In this document: positions 38,453-48,400 of the stretch, in pieces | Layout: every line of letters begins with the position of its first letter | Numbering within the stretch: the first letter of the stretch is position 1 | Made by a program: the position numbers and the translations under genes | Notes under the pieces: generated by a model | Database searches by the model: none | The model's input: the letters and a program-made list of their open reading frames with translations, nothing else | What the model was told of the DNA's origin: nothing | NCBI RefSeq assembly: GCF_000003815.2 | Contig: NC_049993.1 | Span: 14,885,642 to 14,949,641, forward strand | Source: Branchiostoma floridae | Lineage: Eukaryota; Chordata; Leptocardii; Amphioxiformes; Branchiostomatidae | DNA: 64,000 bases | Direction: 5' to 3'

Positions 38453-38887
38453 GGCTGTCTTCAAGGCCCATCCCATGTCCCAAGATAGTAATTTGCTTGT
38501 TGGGATGGATAGACATGACAGCCGTTCCGTCCAACGATATGAACTACATGACATGAAATTGATGAAAATGTACTGCTGTAAGCTTAAAACTATATGATTA
38601 GCAACTTAAGTCAAATACAAGGCTCCCAAACAATGGGATGAGTGGGATAGAATAAAAATCTATAAAAAAAATGTAAAGGAAAGACAGCGCTGATCTCTTT
38701 GAGTTTTTTTCTTATTTTCATTTGTAACCACCTTGAAATTTCTGCTGCTGTAGTACCTGACCTTGATAAGATCAATTTGGCCTTCACGAAAAAGTGATTT
38801 ACAGTGATTGTAAGCTTAACTTGAAATAGGAAAACAGGGTTGTCTTTGCAAGCTAGCAAGATTTATTTCCATTCTTTTCTTCCCCAG

Positions 38888-40387
38888 CTTGTTGTGGATG
38901 CTGGAGTGGTGTCCAGACTGGTGCTGCTGCTGGGGTGTGGGGAGTTGTCTGTGCAGACGCCCTGTCTCCGGGCTGTGGGCAACATTGTCACAGGAAATGA
39001 CATCCAAACTCAGGTATGTTTTTTCTGGATTGTTTTAACACCTAGAAATGCAAGATAGCAAAAAACTATTCTGTATGTATGTATATCCAATTACTTAATC
39101 TTTGTATGTTAGAATTTAGATTATTTACCTGTTTTTAAATACTTTACGTATTTAGTTTTGTTCACTTGCAATTAGCCCCATGGGAATGAATTTACAATAA
39201 AACCTTTTTATTAGATTTTTTTTCTGCTAGCAGAATGATTATCAATGCATAATAGATAGTCTAAAGTAGGAATCATACTCCCATGCTTTAGCCTAAGTAT
39301 ATGTATTGAATATTGGCTGTGCACAGAAACATTTTATTAGCAATAGTCATGTTGGTTTTATGGAACAATGTCTTCTTCAGGCATCTGTTTTCACTTCATG
39401 AACAAGACCTACCATTACCTGAAACTACAGCAGACAGAAACTACAGCAACACTGATAAGTGTAGTATAAACATAACAAGATGATGGTGGCCACCTAAACT
39501 CAAAGAAGAAGACCAATGTTGTACCTAAGTACACACAGAAGAAACTAACCAGTTATTCTTCCTGCCAGGCTGTGTTGGACCAAGGTGCCCTGGCCTGCTT
39601 CCCTGCCCTGCTGCGCCACCACAAGAACAACATCCAGAAGGAATCAGCCTGGACCATCTCCAACATCACTGCAGGGAACACCATCCAGATCCAGGCAGTC
39701 ATCGACGCAGGGCTCGTCCCTCCCCTCCTGGAGGTGCTACACAAGGTGGGGGAGCAGCCATGTAGTATTGTTCAGTTAGATATCCTTCCCGCAACTATCA
39801 GTGTGCAGGGCACATCTCCTCATTTTTTTACCCCTTGTGCCACACACAGTTGTGCAAGCTCTACAGCTTGTCCATTCTTCTGAGTTTATGCTCAAAAGTG
39901 ACTGGTCATTGTTGATTCTGAAGAGGGCGACGTTGAAAATTTGATTCTTGTACACCTTTATGTTGGAAGAAAGTTAAGCTTTAAAAATGATTATTACAAC
40001 CAACACAGATGAGCCTCAATGATACCTAGTCCGCTGGTTTGTGTAGTACTCAAAGAAGAGATGTAGATCATTCTGAAACTATTCTTTATAAGACGTAAGA
40101 CTACTTCAATGGACTGGACATTTTTAACACATCAGCAGTGTTTTTGGATGAAATTTCAAACTAAGGAAGTTGTTTCTGACAGTTGAGTGATGTTTTGTTC
40201 CCAGGGAGATTACAAGAGTCAGAAGGAAGCAGTGTGGGCCATCACAAACTTCACCTCAGGGGGCTCCGTGGAGCAGATTTGCCAGTTGGTGAACGCTGGT
40301 GTTATCAAGCCGCTGTGTGACATGCTTGTCGTCAGGGAGTCCAAGATTGTCCTGGTCATCCTGGACGCCATTGGAAACATCTTCACT
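38888..40387 (+). CDS. KPNA2: Importin subunit alpha (KPNA2 type), three internal exons only
   Basis: Importin alpha carries classical nuclear-localisation-signal cargo and pairs with importin beta. Exons 38888-39013, 39569-39745 and 40205-40387 are all phase 0 with good GT-AG ends and join into 162 residues. They cover about four ARM repeats in the second half of the protein. Landmarks: [29 protein letters not shown] and [19 protein letters not shown], with the W-N pairs that bind the cargo's basic residues. The wording ILDAIGNIF and ALACFPALL is closer to KPNA2 than to KPNA1/5/6 or KPNA3/4. The N-terminal importin-beta-binding region and first repeats, and the C-terminus, are not in the window on either side. 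It is therefore a fragment: misplaced contig, split gene or partial duplication. Confidence 0.85.
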
Positions 40388-41077
40388 GTAAGGGACAGAT
40401 GCTTTTAGTCTTATCTACATGCAGGTGTAGAAAAGGAAAACTGTTTGTGATATATTAATGAAAGACATCCAGGTAGGAAGATATGACAAATTACCCAAGC
40501 AACTGGATATTGTTTTGGAAATCATACAGAAAATCCTATCCAGTTGCTTGAGTACCCGGCAACTGCTATTTTGCATAGCAAAATTGTAATGCTTCTCAGG
40601 TTCACAGGTCAGGGAAGCACCAGGTATTTGTTTCACAGAACTGGGAGCTTGATCTTGGCTTCTACGTCTGCTTGAAGATTAGCTTTGGTTCATGTGTCTA
40701 GAAGTCTTTGTAGAGTTGTGTTGACTAAATGCCATCACAAACAGCTACCTTACCGTACCAGCATGTCAAATTTCAAGTAAGTTTATGGTAAAAGATGCAT
40801 TGGACTTTTTAACCATCTATTGCCTAGAAAAAAGGACCATATCAAAATTAGCAATTGCTTATTAGCAGCATACCACCAGCAAAATCTCTGTTTAACTAGT
40901 TGCCACCTATGTTGGTTTAATGTTGTATTTTGTTAGAATGCCATCCCTCTGTTAAGTTGGTTCAGTCCAACCACAGACTCCTAAAGTCAGTCATGTTGGA
41001 AATAAACTCCTCACGTTTGCTGCATTAATGACAATTCCCATAAACGGTCTCACTCGGGACTCTAATCAGCTCGAAAT

Positions 41078-41258
41078 TTTACTGAATTACATGAAGAGAT
41101 AACAAAAATAGAGTCAAACGAGAGTCATTCAACAAAAAAATACAATATCAGTATGAGAGCAAATGATAAAAAACTCGAAATTTTAAAGAGCATGGTTTTG
41201 TACATGGTACACGATTAAGTCTAACATGCATATTTATTGCCACAACTTTATCATGTCC
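41078..41258 (+). repeat. 181-bp flank block, second copy (matches 37346-37526)
   Basis: Begins TTTACTGAATTACATGAAG. See the first copy; the 69 bp that follow (41259-41327) have no counterpart at 37527-37593. Confidence 0.85.
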
Positions 41259-41327
41259 ATAGCAAGACAAACAGTGTGTGGCTTTTACGGCCATTCACGA
41301 CGTCCCCAAGCCGCCTGTAGCTTCCAC

Positions 41328-41359
41328 CAGGGGGAATTTGCATATATCCCATGATGCAC
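41328..41359 (+). repeat. Left terminal inverted repeat of the large transposon
   Basis: Thirty-two bases pairing with 53187-53155. Contains the octamer ATTTGCAT and the start of a STAF/ZNF143-like site. Confidence 0.85.
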
Positions 41360-41409
41360 CGCGGTCTCAACTATATATACGCTCGAGCCGTGACGTCATC
41401 ATTTGAATA
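41334..41409 (+). promoter_or_regulatory. Promoter of the HIRAN-like gene inside the transposon end
   Basis: In order: octamer ATTTGCAT (41336-41343), STAF/ZNF143-like TCCCATGATGCACCGCGG (about 41347-41364), TATA box CTATATATAC (41371-41380), full CRE palindrome TGACGTCA (41391-41398), then ATG at 41410 in the context AATAATGG. With a TATA box at 41372 transcription should start near 41400, leaving a 5' leader of only about 10 bases unless an upstream start is used. The copy at 37594-37675 is the same. Confidence 0.6.
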
Positions 41410-43330
41410 ATGGCGGGTCCTGGCGCTGGACCTTCCCCGGGAGCCGCTATAAACACTCTGTATACTGTGCAACCAAAGCTTCTGGACCATAATCCTGAGG
41501 TTTTGCTTTGTTGTCTGGACACGCGCAGAGTCCCGCTGCGGTTCTCGGGCGTTTCGTGTCTGGAAATAGTCACGAGACGCTGCCACATTGCGGTAACCGG
41601 CGATCCACCGAACGTCCGGCGGTTGTGCCTGATGCCTGACCGGGACGGTGACAGGATGTTTGCCGGTGTGCTGTCCCCGGTAAAACTACGCATCAAATCG
41701 AGCTCAACCATCAAAGTAAGGATTACTTTATGTCGTTAATCATTCTTGTGACCTTTGTGATTTTTTTTTTGTGGTTGAAAGACGATTAATTCCGCAGCAA
41801 AAATATAGAAAATAAAACAGGCTACGAATGGGGTGGGAGGGGGGGTGTGGACACCGGCATAATTTGTCGTGTTGCACATTTCGGTACTGTCTCCTGTAAA
41901 ATCGCAAGTTATACAATTTTCTTACTTGACAGGCCTTTTTGATTTCGCACGAACCCCGGTAATTTTTGTTGTTGTTGTCGAAATTGGAGTATTTTGATAG
42001 TAAAAAAGTTGTGTTTGGGCAGATTGATTACAGAAAACACAATCAAATCAATTTCTACAATCAATGCTTTGTGTCCAAAATGTCTTTTCATGATCACCAT
42101 AATTTTATTGTGGTTGAAACACAAGTCAAAACAGGAGGACAGGAGTAAATTCCACAACAGAATCATGCTATGAATGACTTCAGTGCATTGTTTGTTAACA
42201 TTACTAGTATGATATCCTCTGTAAAACTGTAATTCTGATCAAGTTACTAGTCTACTATGTATGTATGTATAACGTTAGTGGTTTTCTTTATTTAACATGT
42301 CTTTGTGATGTTATTTAACCTCTGATAATTATGTTGTCAGAAGTCGAGGGTTTTTGTTGCAATAAAAGGGCACGTGTACAAGGCAGCTTTGCAAATTATT
42401 GTGGCAGAAAGTGACCAATATCTAACTTATCTTACAGTCCGCATGTTTTATTTGTTAACAAAAATGTGTTAAATGCTTTACTTGATATTAGATTAACTAT
42501 GATGACTTCAGTGTCTCAAATTATGACAAGACTTGAAGAACTAAACAATGGTGGCTTTTTTTTTACAGTTCAACTGTTCTCAAGATGCCAACATGGAGGA
42601 GGCACAGGGGACACTACTGTGGGAGTTTGAGGTGCTGCCAACAGACAGGACAGCTTTGAAGCTTCCACTAATCACAGCAGACATCCCAGATCTACCAGAT
42701 GATGTGGACCTTCAACCTGTCGACCCCAGCTTGCTGCATCCGGACCAGTGTAATTGCCAGAAATCTACACAGTCACCTATGGTCATTGTTGACATGGAGC
42801 CAGACATGCAGTTCGACCCTCTTTCAGAGACTTTGCAGGACATTCAATTGTCTGGGGAAGAATCTGATGGCTCAGATAAAAATGAAGACTCTGGCGGAGA
42901 CACAGACACTGAGGAACGGGATGACCAAAGGCTAAGTGGACAGATATTTCGTGTTGCAGGGTCAACGTGGCAGACATGCTATCAAGAAGCACTAGATGCA
43001 TGTTCTACTTTGCGACGAGAAGGTAAAGATATAGAAACCCGTGCAGTGTTTGAGAGGGACAATATAAAGGACAAAAATGCTATTAAGTTTGAAGTTTTTG
43101 TTGATAACTCCTGGCAGATAGTAGGCCACTGTCCAGGTCCTAAAATTCCCAAATTGACCAGGGCGATGAAGAAAGGCGTGGTCATTGAGATAACTTTGCA
43201 CAGATTAACACTTGATTATTGCACCCCTGCTAAGAAGAACCTGTACAAAGCTTATGTAAAAATTGTAAAGGAAGGTACCTGGGAAAAGGATAGTGTGAAC
43301 TATCAGTACAATTCGTTTATTGCAACATAG
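41410..43330 (+). CDS. Transposon-encoded HIRAN-like domain protein, 355 residues, two exons
   Basis: Exon 1 41410-41715 (102 codons, AAA|GTAAGG) joins exon 2 42569-43330 (acceptor T-run then ACAG) in phase 0. Residues 1-102 are an unrecognised N-terminal module (VLLCCLDTRRVPLRFSGVSC region). The middle is acidic (about 198-221, with GEESDGSDKNEDSGGDTDTE). Residues about 229-340 resemble a HIRAN domain: FRVAG, then ERDNIKDKNAIKFEV and IVGHCPGPKIPKL, matching the HIRAN pattern RExDNxxDxNAIxV followed by a glycine turn. HIRAN domains of HLTF and Rad5 bind single-stranded 3' ends. Here it could bind transposon or break ends; that is inference. It lies tail to tail with the transposase gene, 1.4 kb apart. 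AATAAA at 43373-43378 can end the message. Confidence 0.75.
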
Positions 43331-43372
43331 ATGTTCCTTTCCAAGAATCTCCAAAATATGGTCTTTGATGGA

Positions 43373-43378
43373 AATAAA
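43373..43378 (+). terminator. Poly(A) signal AATAAA for the HIRAN-like gene
   Basis: Perfect hexamer 43 bases after the stop codon; another AATAAA lies near 43403. Confidence 0.55.
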
Positions 43379-43508
43379 TAAGGCTTAAGGACACCATTCT
43401 TTAATAAATATTATTTAGCAACTTCTTGTTACAGTCTAACCTAGTCTTGCCACAAGTGAAATATTTAGCATCTTTTGATATCTACGCAGAAACAAAGATT
43501 AAGACTTT

Positions 43509-43624
43509 AGTATTGTATCCCTGTTAATAAGAACCTGTACAAAGCTTTTGTCAAGATCGTAAAGAAAGGTAACTGGGAGAGGAATACTGTAAACTACAAG
43601 TACAATTCGGTTATTGCAACATAG
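43509..43624 (+). pseudogene. Extra diverged copy of the C-terminus of the HIRAN-like gene
   Basis: About 116 bp repeats the last 38 codons and stop of the gene just upstream (KNLYKAFVKIVKKGNWERNT against KNLYKAYVKIVKEGTWEKDS). The frame is open and changes are mostly conservative or silent, and it ends in the same NS-IAT-stop. It has no start or upstream part, so it is a fragment: a tandem duplication, or a piece of a related element. Confidence 0.75.
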
Positions 43625-44440
43625 AAACCAGGCTTTTAGCCAGGCAGGCGTACACTTACTTGGAAACTATATTCAAATTCCTTCTATTCTCTATGTCTTA
43701 TCAATGCAACATGTATCTCCCGACTTGCAACAAAATAGCATCTTTTATGAGTATACATTGAGTAATAAAACCAAAGTTTCTGAAGAACACAGGATCTGAA
43801 GATCATGCCTCATATGTACAAAAAACTAGTTTGACACAAGGCAAAAACTGATATCTTATAAGGTCAGAACCTGTATAACACTTATGACTATGTCTATACA
43901 TGTGTTCTCCTCTTTCCTGACTTGCAACAAAATAACATCTTTTATGAGTATCATTGAGTAATTAAACTTAAGGTTCTGAAGAAAACAAAATCTGAAGAGC
44001 ATGCCTCATATGTTCAATAACTAGTTTGACAGTTACAATAACTAGTTACAATAACTAGTATAACACTTGCAACAATGTATATACCTGAGTTCTCTTCTTT
44101 CTTGACTTGCAACAAAATAGCATCTTTTAAGTATACATTTAGCAATTAAATTAAAGGTTCTGAAGAAAACAAGATCCGCAGTGCTTGCCTCATATATACA
44201 ATAACTAGTTTGACAGAAGGATACTTCAAAGCATATAACTAGGCAAAAACCCGTATAACACTTGCGACAATGTCTATATATACCTGTGGTCTCAAGATCA
44301 AAAACTGATTGTCATATAAGGTCAATACCTGTATAACACTTGCAACAATGTCTATACCCGAGTTCTCTTCTTTCCTCACTTACAACAAAATAGCATCTTT
44401 TACAAGTATACATATACAGAATAAAAAGTAAGCATACATA
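43625..44440 (+). repeat. Tandem repeats of roughly 190 bp between the two transposon genes
   Basis: The word CTTGCAACAAAATAGCATCT or a near variant recurs at 43724, 43921, 44106 and 44379. Each is followed by AGTATACATTGAG, AAGGTTCTGAAGAA and TGCCTCATAT words. Unit lengths are 197, 185 and 273, the last enlarged. An earlier, more decayed trace starts near 43444. Confidence 0.8.
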
Positions 44441-44699
44441 AAATAAAAGACTTAGATATATACAACAGTGGTGACAGGTGGAAACAAGTGGCTATAGGCA
44501 CTTTCTTCTGTAAAAAAACAAACAATGCTTGGTACCATGACTAAAAAGTACATTTATATCAAAATCTCACTCATCAAAAAATCGGGCAAGTGGGGTAGGA
44601 CATGAGCTTGCCCAATCAGCACTTTCACTTGGCTAGGACAATAAAACTTTTGGACTTGTCCAACCCTGGATGTGGATATAACAGTTTAAAAGTAATCTT

Positions 44700-45416
44700 C
44701 TAAACAGGTGGCAAGCTACTTGGGACCTCAGGCAGTGGCACTTCTGGTCTGTGCATTATCTGCCTGATGGTCCCCCTGTTCCTGACCGGCAGGACACCCC
44801 TTGCAGTTGTGAAAATCGAAGCGTCTTCCCTTCTACAAGTGCGCAGTCGGTGGAGGCGCAGACGACCATCCTCAGGGTCATCATTGAAGGATGGGTAAGT
44901 GTCTTCTGCTTCCCTGAACCTCTCACTGATTGTCCAGTAGTAGAAAGGCAGGTCTGGGTCAATTCTCTTTGAGAATTCCCTGTGAAAGACAAATAAATAA
45001 TTACAAACCTGTTCAAGTGAAATAATACATGCCATGGACACAAGAATTAAGAATACTGCCCATAATGACCTGTTCAAAAGTGATTTGTAATGTACGTCGC
45101 AAGTACAATGTGAGTACATGAAACCTTTCAATAATTTTACAAAAAGACCATACTGTAATTGTAAATGTTTGAAAAGATACTTAAATACCTGACTTCTGTA
45201 GGCCATCGAGCATGCAACTCCTTGAGGGTAAAGGTGTTTCCCATGTGTCGGTGAAGTCCAGCAAAGAAACACTCTACATCGTCTGTCGTGCTCGCTCTTG
45301 GATGCTCTTCATAGCCAATTGTCGCACTCTCACTTCTCCGCAGCTCCATTGACTCGATATTTGTTGTGACCGCGATGAGGGTTTCTCGGCTCCACCCAAG
45401 TACTCCTCGACCGAAC
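44700..45416 (-). CDS. C-terminal exons of the transposase with DDVECFF block
   Basis: Exon 45416-45189 has [20 protein letters not shown]; exon 44979-44700 has [15 protein letters not shown] and ends [16 protein letters not shown]. From memory, and without a search, this combination recurs in long uncharacterised predicted proteins of corals and lancelets, which would fit a widespread transposon family. The D-x-x-E in a helix near the end recalls the position of the catalytic glutamate of P- and hAT-like transposases; this is inference. Confidence 0.5.
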
Positions 45417-48400
45417 CTAAAAAAAGCGACCAGAACAAAGATGTTCATTTCACTGGGTCTTTAATCCATCTAGGCATTCTCGAGTTATACTATTTGGTAA
45501 AGCCCCTATCTCACTGGATTTGCAAGTTAAAGAGAGCGGTTACTGCATTTTTTATATCTAATCATATTCATTGTGTAGGGTTTTCTTGCCTGTTGATGTC
45601 AAGAGTTGAGAAGTCTGGAGGGTAACGGCGCCATGGGGGGGAACGGTGATATGGCATCAGCTCATCAAGGATCATGTCCATCATGGCTGTGTTCTTCTCC
45701 TTCCTTTCTTCCTCTGAAAGCCCTCGGCCATCAGCTGCTTCATGCCATCCAGCAACAACTTCGATATAGCATGCTTCCCGGTGATACCCTCTGTGTCGGA
45801 GAAACCTGACCATGTTGTAGGACAGCAAGATCTCTGCATCGGTGACAGACTGCTTTCGGAAACCAAACAGGGCTGCCTCTGTTAGCCCTGGCTTGGGCTC
45901 ACCATCTTGCGGATGGAGCGCTTCTTCGAGAGCATGGTGGTTAAACCACCGGGGAGGCTCTTTTCTGAGGTGACCAGCAATTCTCTTGAGGAGATGGCAA
46001 TGATCTTCTCTTCTGTGAAGGTAGTTGAGGCCGTCTTTCTCTGGGACATACATGTGGTGTGTGAAATCAACCCCCTCAGTTCGAAGTTCCTCTATTCTGA
46101 GACGGTATCTGTATGTGGCCATTATTGATCGCAGCATGTCAGCCATGCACTCAGGCGAGTTGGCACGGAAGGTTGAGGGGCCACAATCTGGGGGCACGAG
46201 TTGTCCACGCAGTCTTACTACAGCATCCTCCTCTCTCATCTGCTCCACTGTTGTGAGTTTGTGGTATTCTTCAATCACTTCTGGTGGGATAGCCTTCTCC
46301 CTCATCTCTGTCAATGGCATGCCATTGTCATCCTCTGCACAGTGAAACCACAATCATCAATTAGTACAAACTGATGGGGAGTTCAGAGTCTATTGTGACA
46401 TAAGCTGAACACATTTGGTTCGACAAGGGCAGAATTTGTGAGAAGATACAAGATGGCTTCACCATATTCCCCCTGCAGAATATCCCTGAAATCAGGTGAA
46501 TTTGTTGCATTGTAAGTGTACTTGGGCCAAAGATATATCACACGGATAAAACATACTAATGTCAGTGGTACTGCACAGTCTGATATAATAGAGAGGCCAA
46601 ACATTAAAGTCAAGTCAGCAGAGAAAGAAACTAACCTCCAACTTTCCGGAGTGACTTCAGCACAGTGTCAGAAGCCATCCTCCTGACACTGTCTTTCACC
46701 CCACGAATGATTTCATAGAGATGAATAGGGCGCTTGTTCCCAAGCGTCCTTAGGGAGTTGAACTCTCCATCCGTAACATCACCTGACAACAAATCACAAA
46801 GCACCACATCACTGATAGATTTGCAAAATGAAAAAGCTCTAAATGGAAAATTAGCTTTGAGTACCTAAAAAAGCCCCCAGCGCACAGGCTCTAGGGCCAA
46901 CCCACTAGCATTGCACCAGAATATACCAATGGTCAACACCTCAGCAAAGACTATGTAGTCTACAAATGGACTTTATCATGAATTTTCGTTGAAATGTCTC
47001 AATAAAGAAGACAAATTTTCCTATAATGGATTTTGTTCAGCTTTGCATCATTCAACAGAAGCACTGTCATATTACAAAATACAGACAAGAGTAACACTCT
47101 ACTTTTACTTTTGTGCTTTAACTTCAACTTTTGTCTTTACTATGTTTATAGTGGAGTTAAGCTTCACATGTAAAGTATAGACTCTTACCAACAGGTATCA
47201 GTCCCAGCTTCTTGGCCTCCTCATGGCACTTGTCCAGGAACTGCTGGAGGAACTGATCCCGGATACTGTGATATGGAATGAGCAGGATTGGCACAGCATA
47301 GGGCTTCTGATTTCGTCTTTCGTCAGACACCATAACGACCAATGCATGATCAGCAGCCACTCTCTTCTTCTTGAAGAGATTGTGCAAGTAGGTTTTGTTG
47401 TCTTCTCTCAGTTCCACCAGACATTGGGCCACACGGCCAGGTTGAGGGGAAGCAGTTCCAAGAGCTGCCAGCAGCCTTTCATACCTACATAATATAGAAA
47501 GCATGTGCATGAAGGTAAAGGTAAAGCAGTCATCCTCAACTGATGTGAAGCATAAATTGTGCTTTTTCAAGTAGCTCAGGTACATGTAGTTGTGCAATGC
47601 GGCTTTGCTAACTACTTGATTTATATAACTATGCAGACAGAAAATTGAAGTCAATATTTCTAAAAGTCACCTTTCATAGAAGGCTTTGGCCTGCTCCAGA
47701 AGGGTATTGTACTCTACCCTGTCCCATGCCAGGTTTTTCAGCACATCTGTAGATGAGTTAGCCTGCTCGAATTTCTTCTTATACCTCTTGTTTGCTGCCT
47801 CAAGGCCACCTTTCAGCAGATCAATGTCTTCTCCAAGATCCTGAAGGAGACTGAGGAGACAGGCCTCTAGATTGCGTGGCACGCAGGACTTCCCAGCTTC
47901 CCTGACAAGGACCATGCGTCTGTCGTTGTCAGCCCTTAGCTTCTCCAGGCTTCCATCCCCAAGATCAACGTCTCCAGCCCATTTGCCCTTTGTAGATGTC
48001 TGCAGAGCAACCTTCAAATCACAAGCATCAGCCTTAAACCAGACACGTGCTCCTGGCTTCATCTTGGCAAAGGATTCCAGTGCAGCGATCTGTATATAAC
48101 AGAACAAACTTTACTGTATACTAATCTGATATGCATAAAATAGTAAAAGTTTTCCCAACATCCATGTCTATTCTTTAGTAGTGTGTCTACCAAATGAAGC
48201 TCAATAATTTCCATTCATAGACATCACAAGGAGCAGAACTGCTGATACTAGTAGTATTACTGCTCTTTTTTTTTTAAGGTTTGCAAACTCACATGGATAC
48301 TGGAGTTGCCATCAAACTTCTCATTCTGTGCCAGTCTGTACATGGTGTCCAGGGAGGGGGCGGCGACATTAATATGTGCCTGTCAGAGAAGGAAGAGAAT

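Noticed and set aside
45606-46345. Plus-strand frames of 60-106 codons
   Set aside because: Shadows of transposase exon 46334-45590 on the opposite strand.
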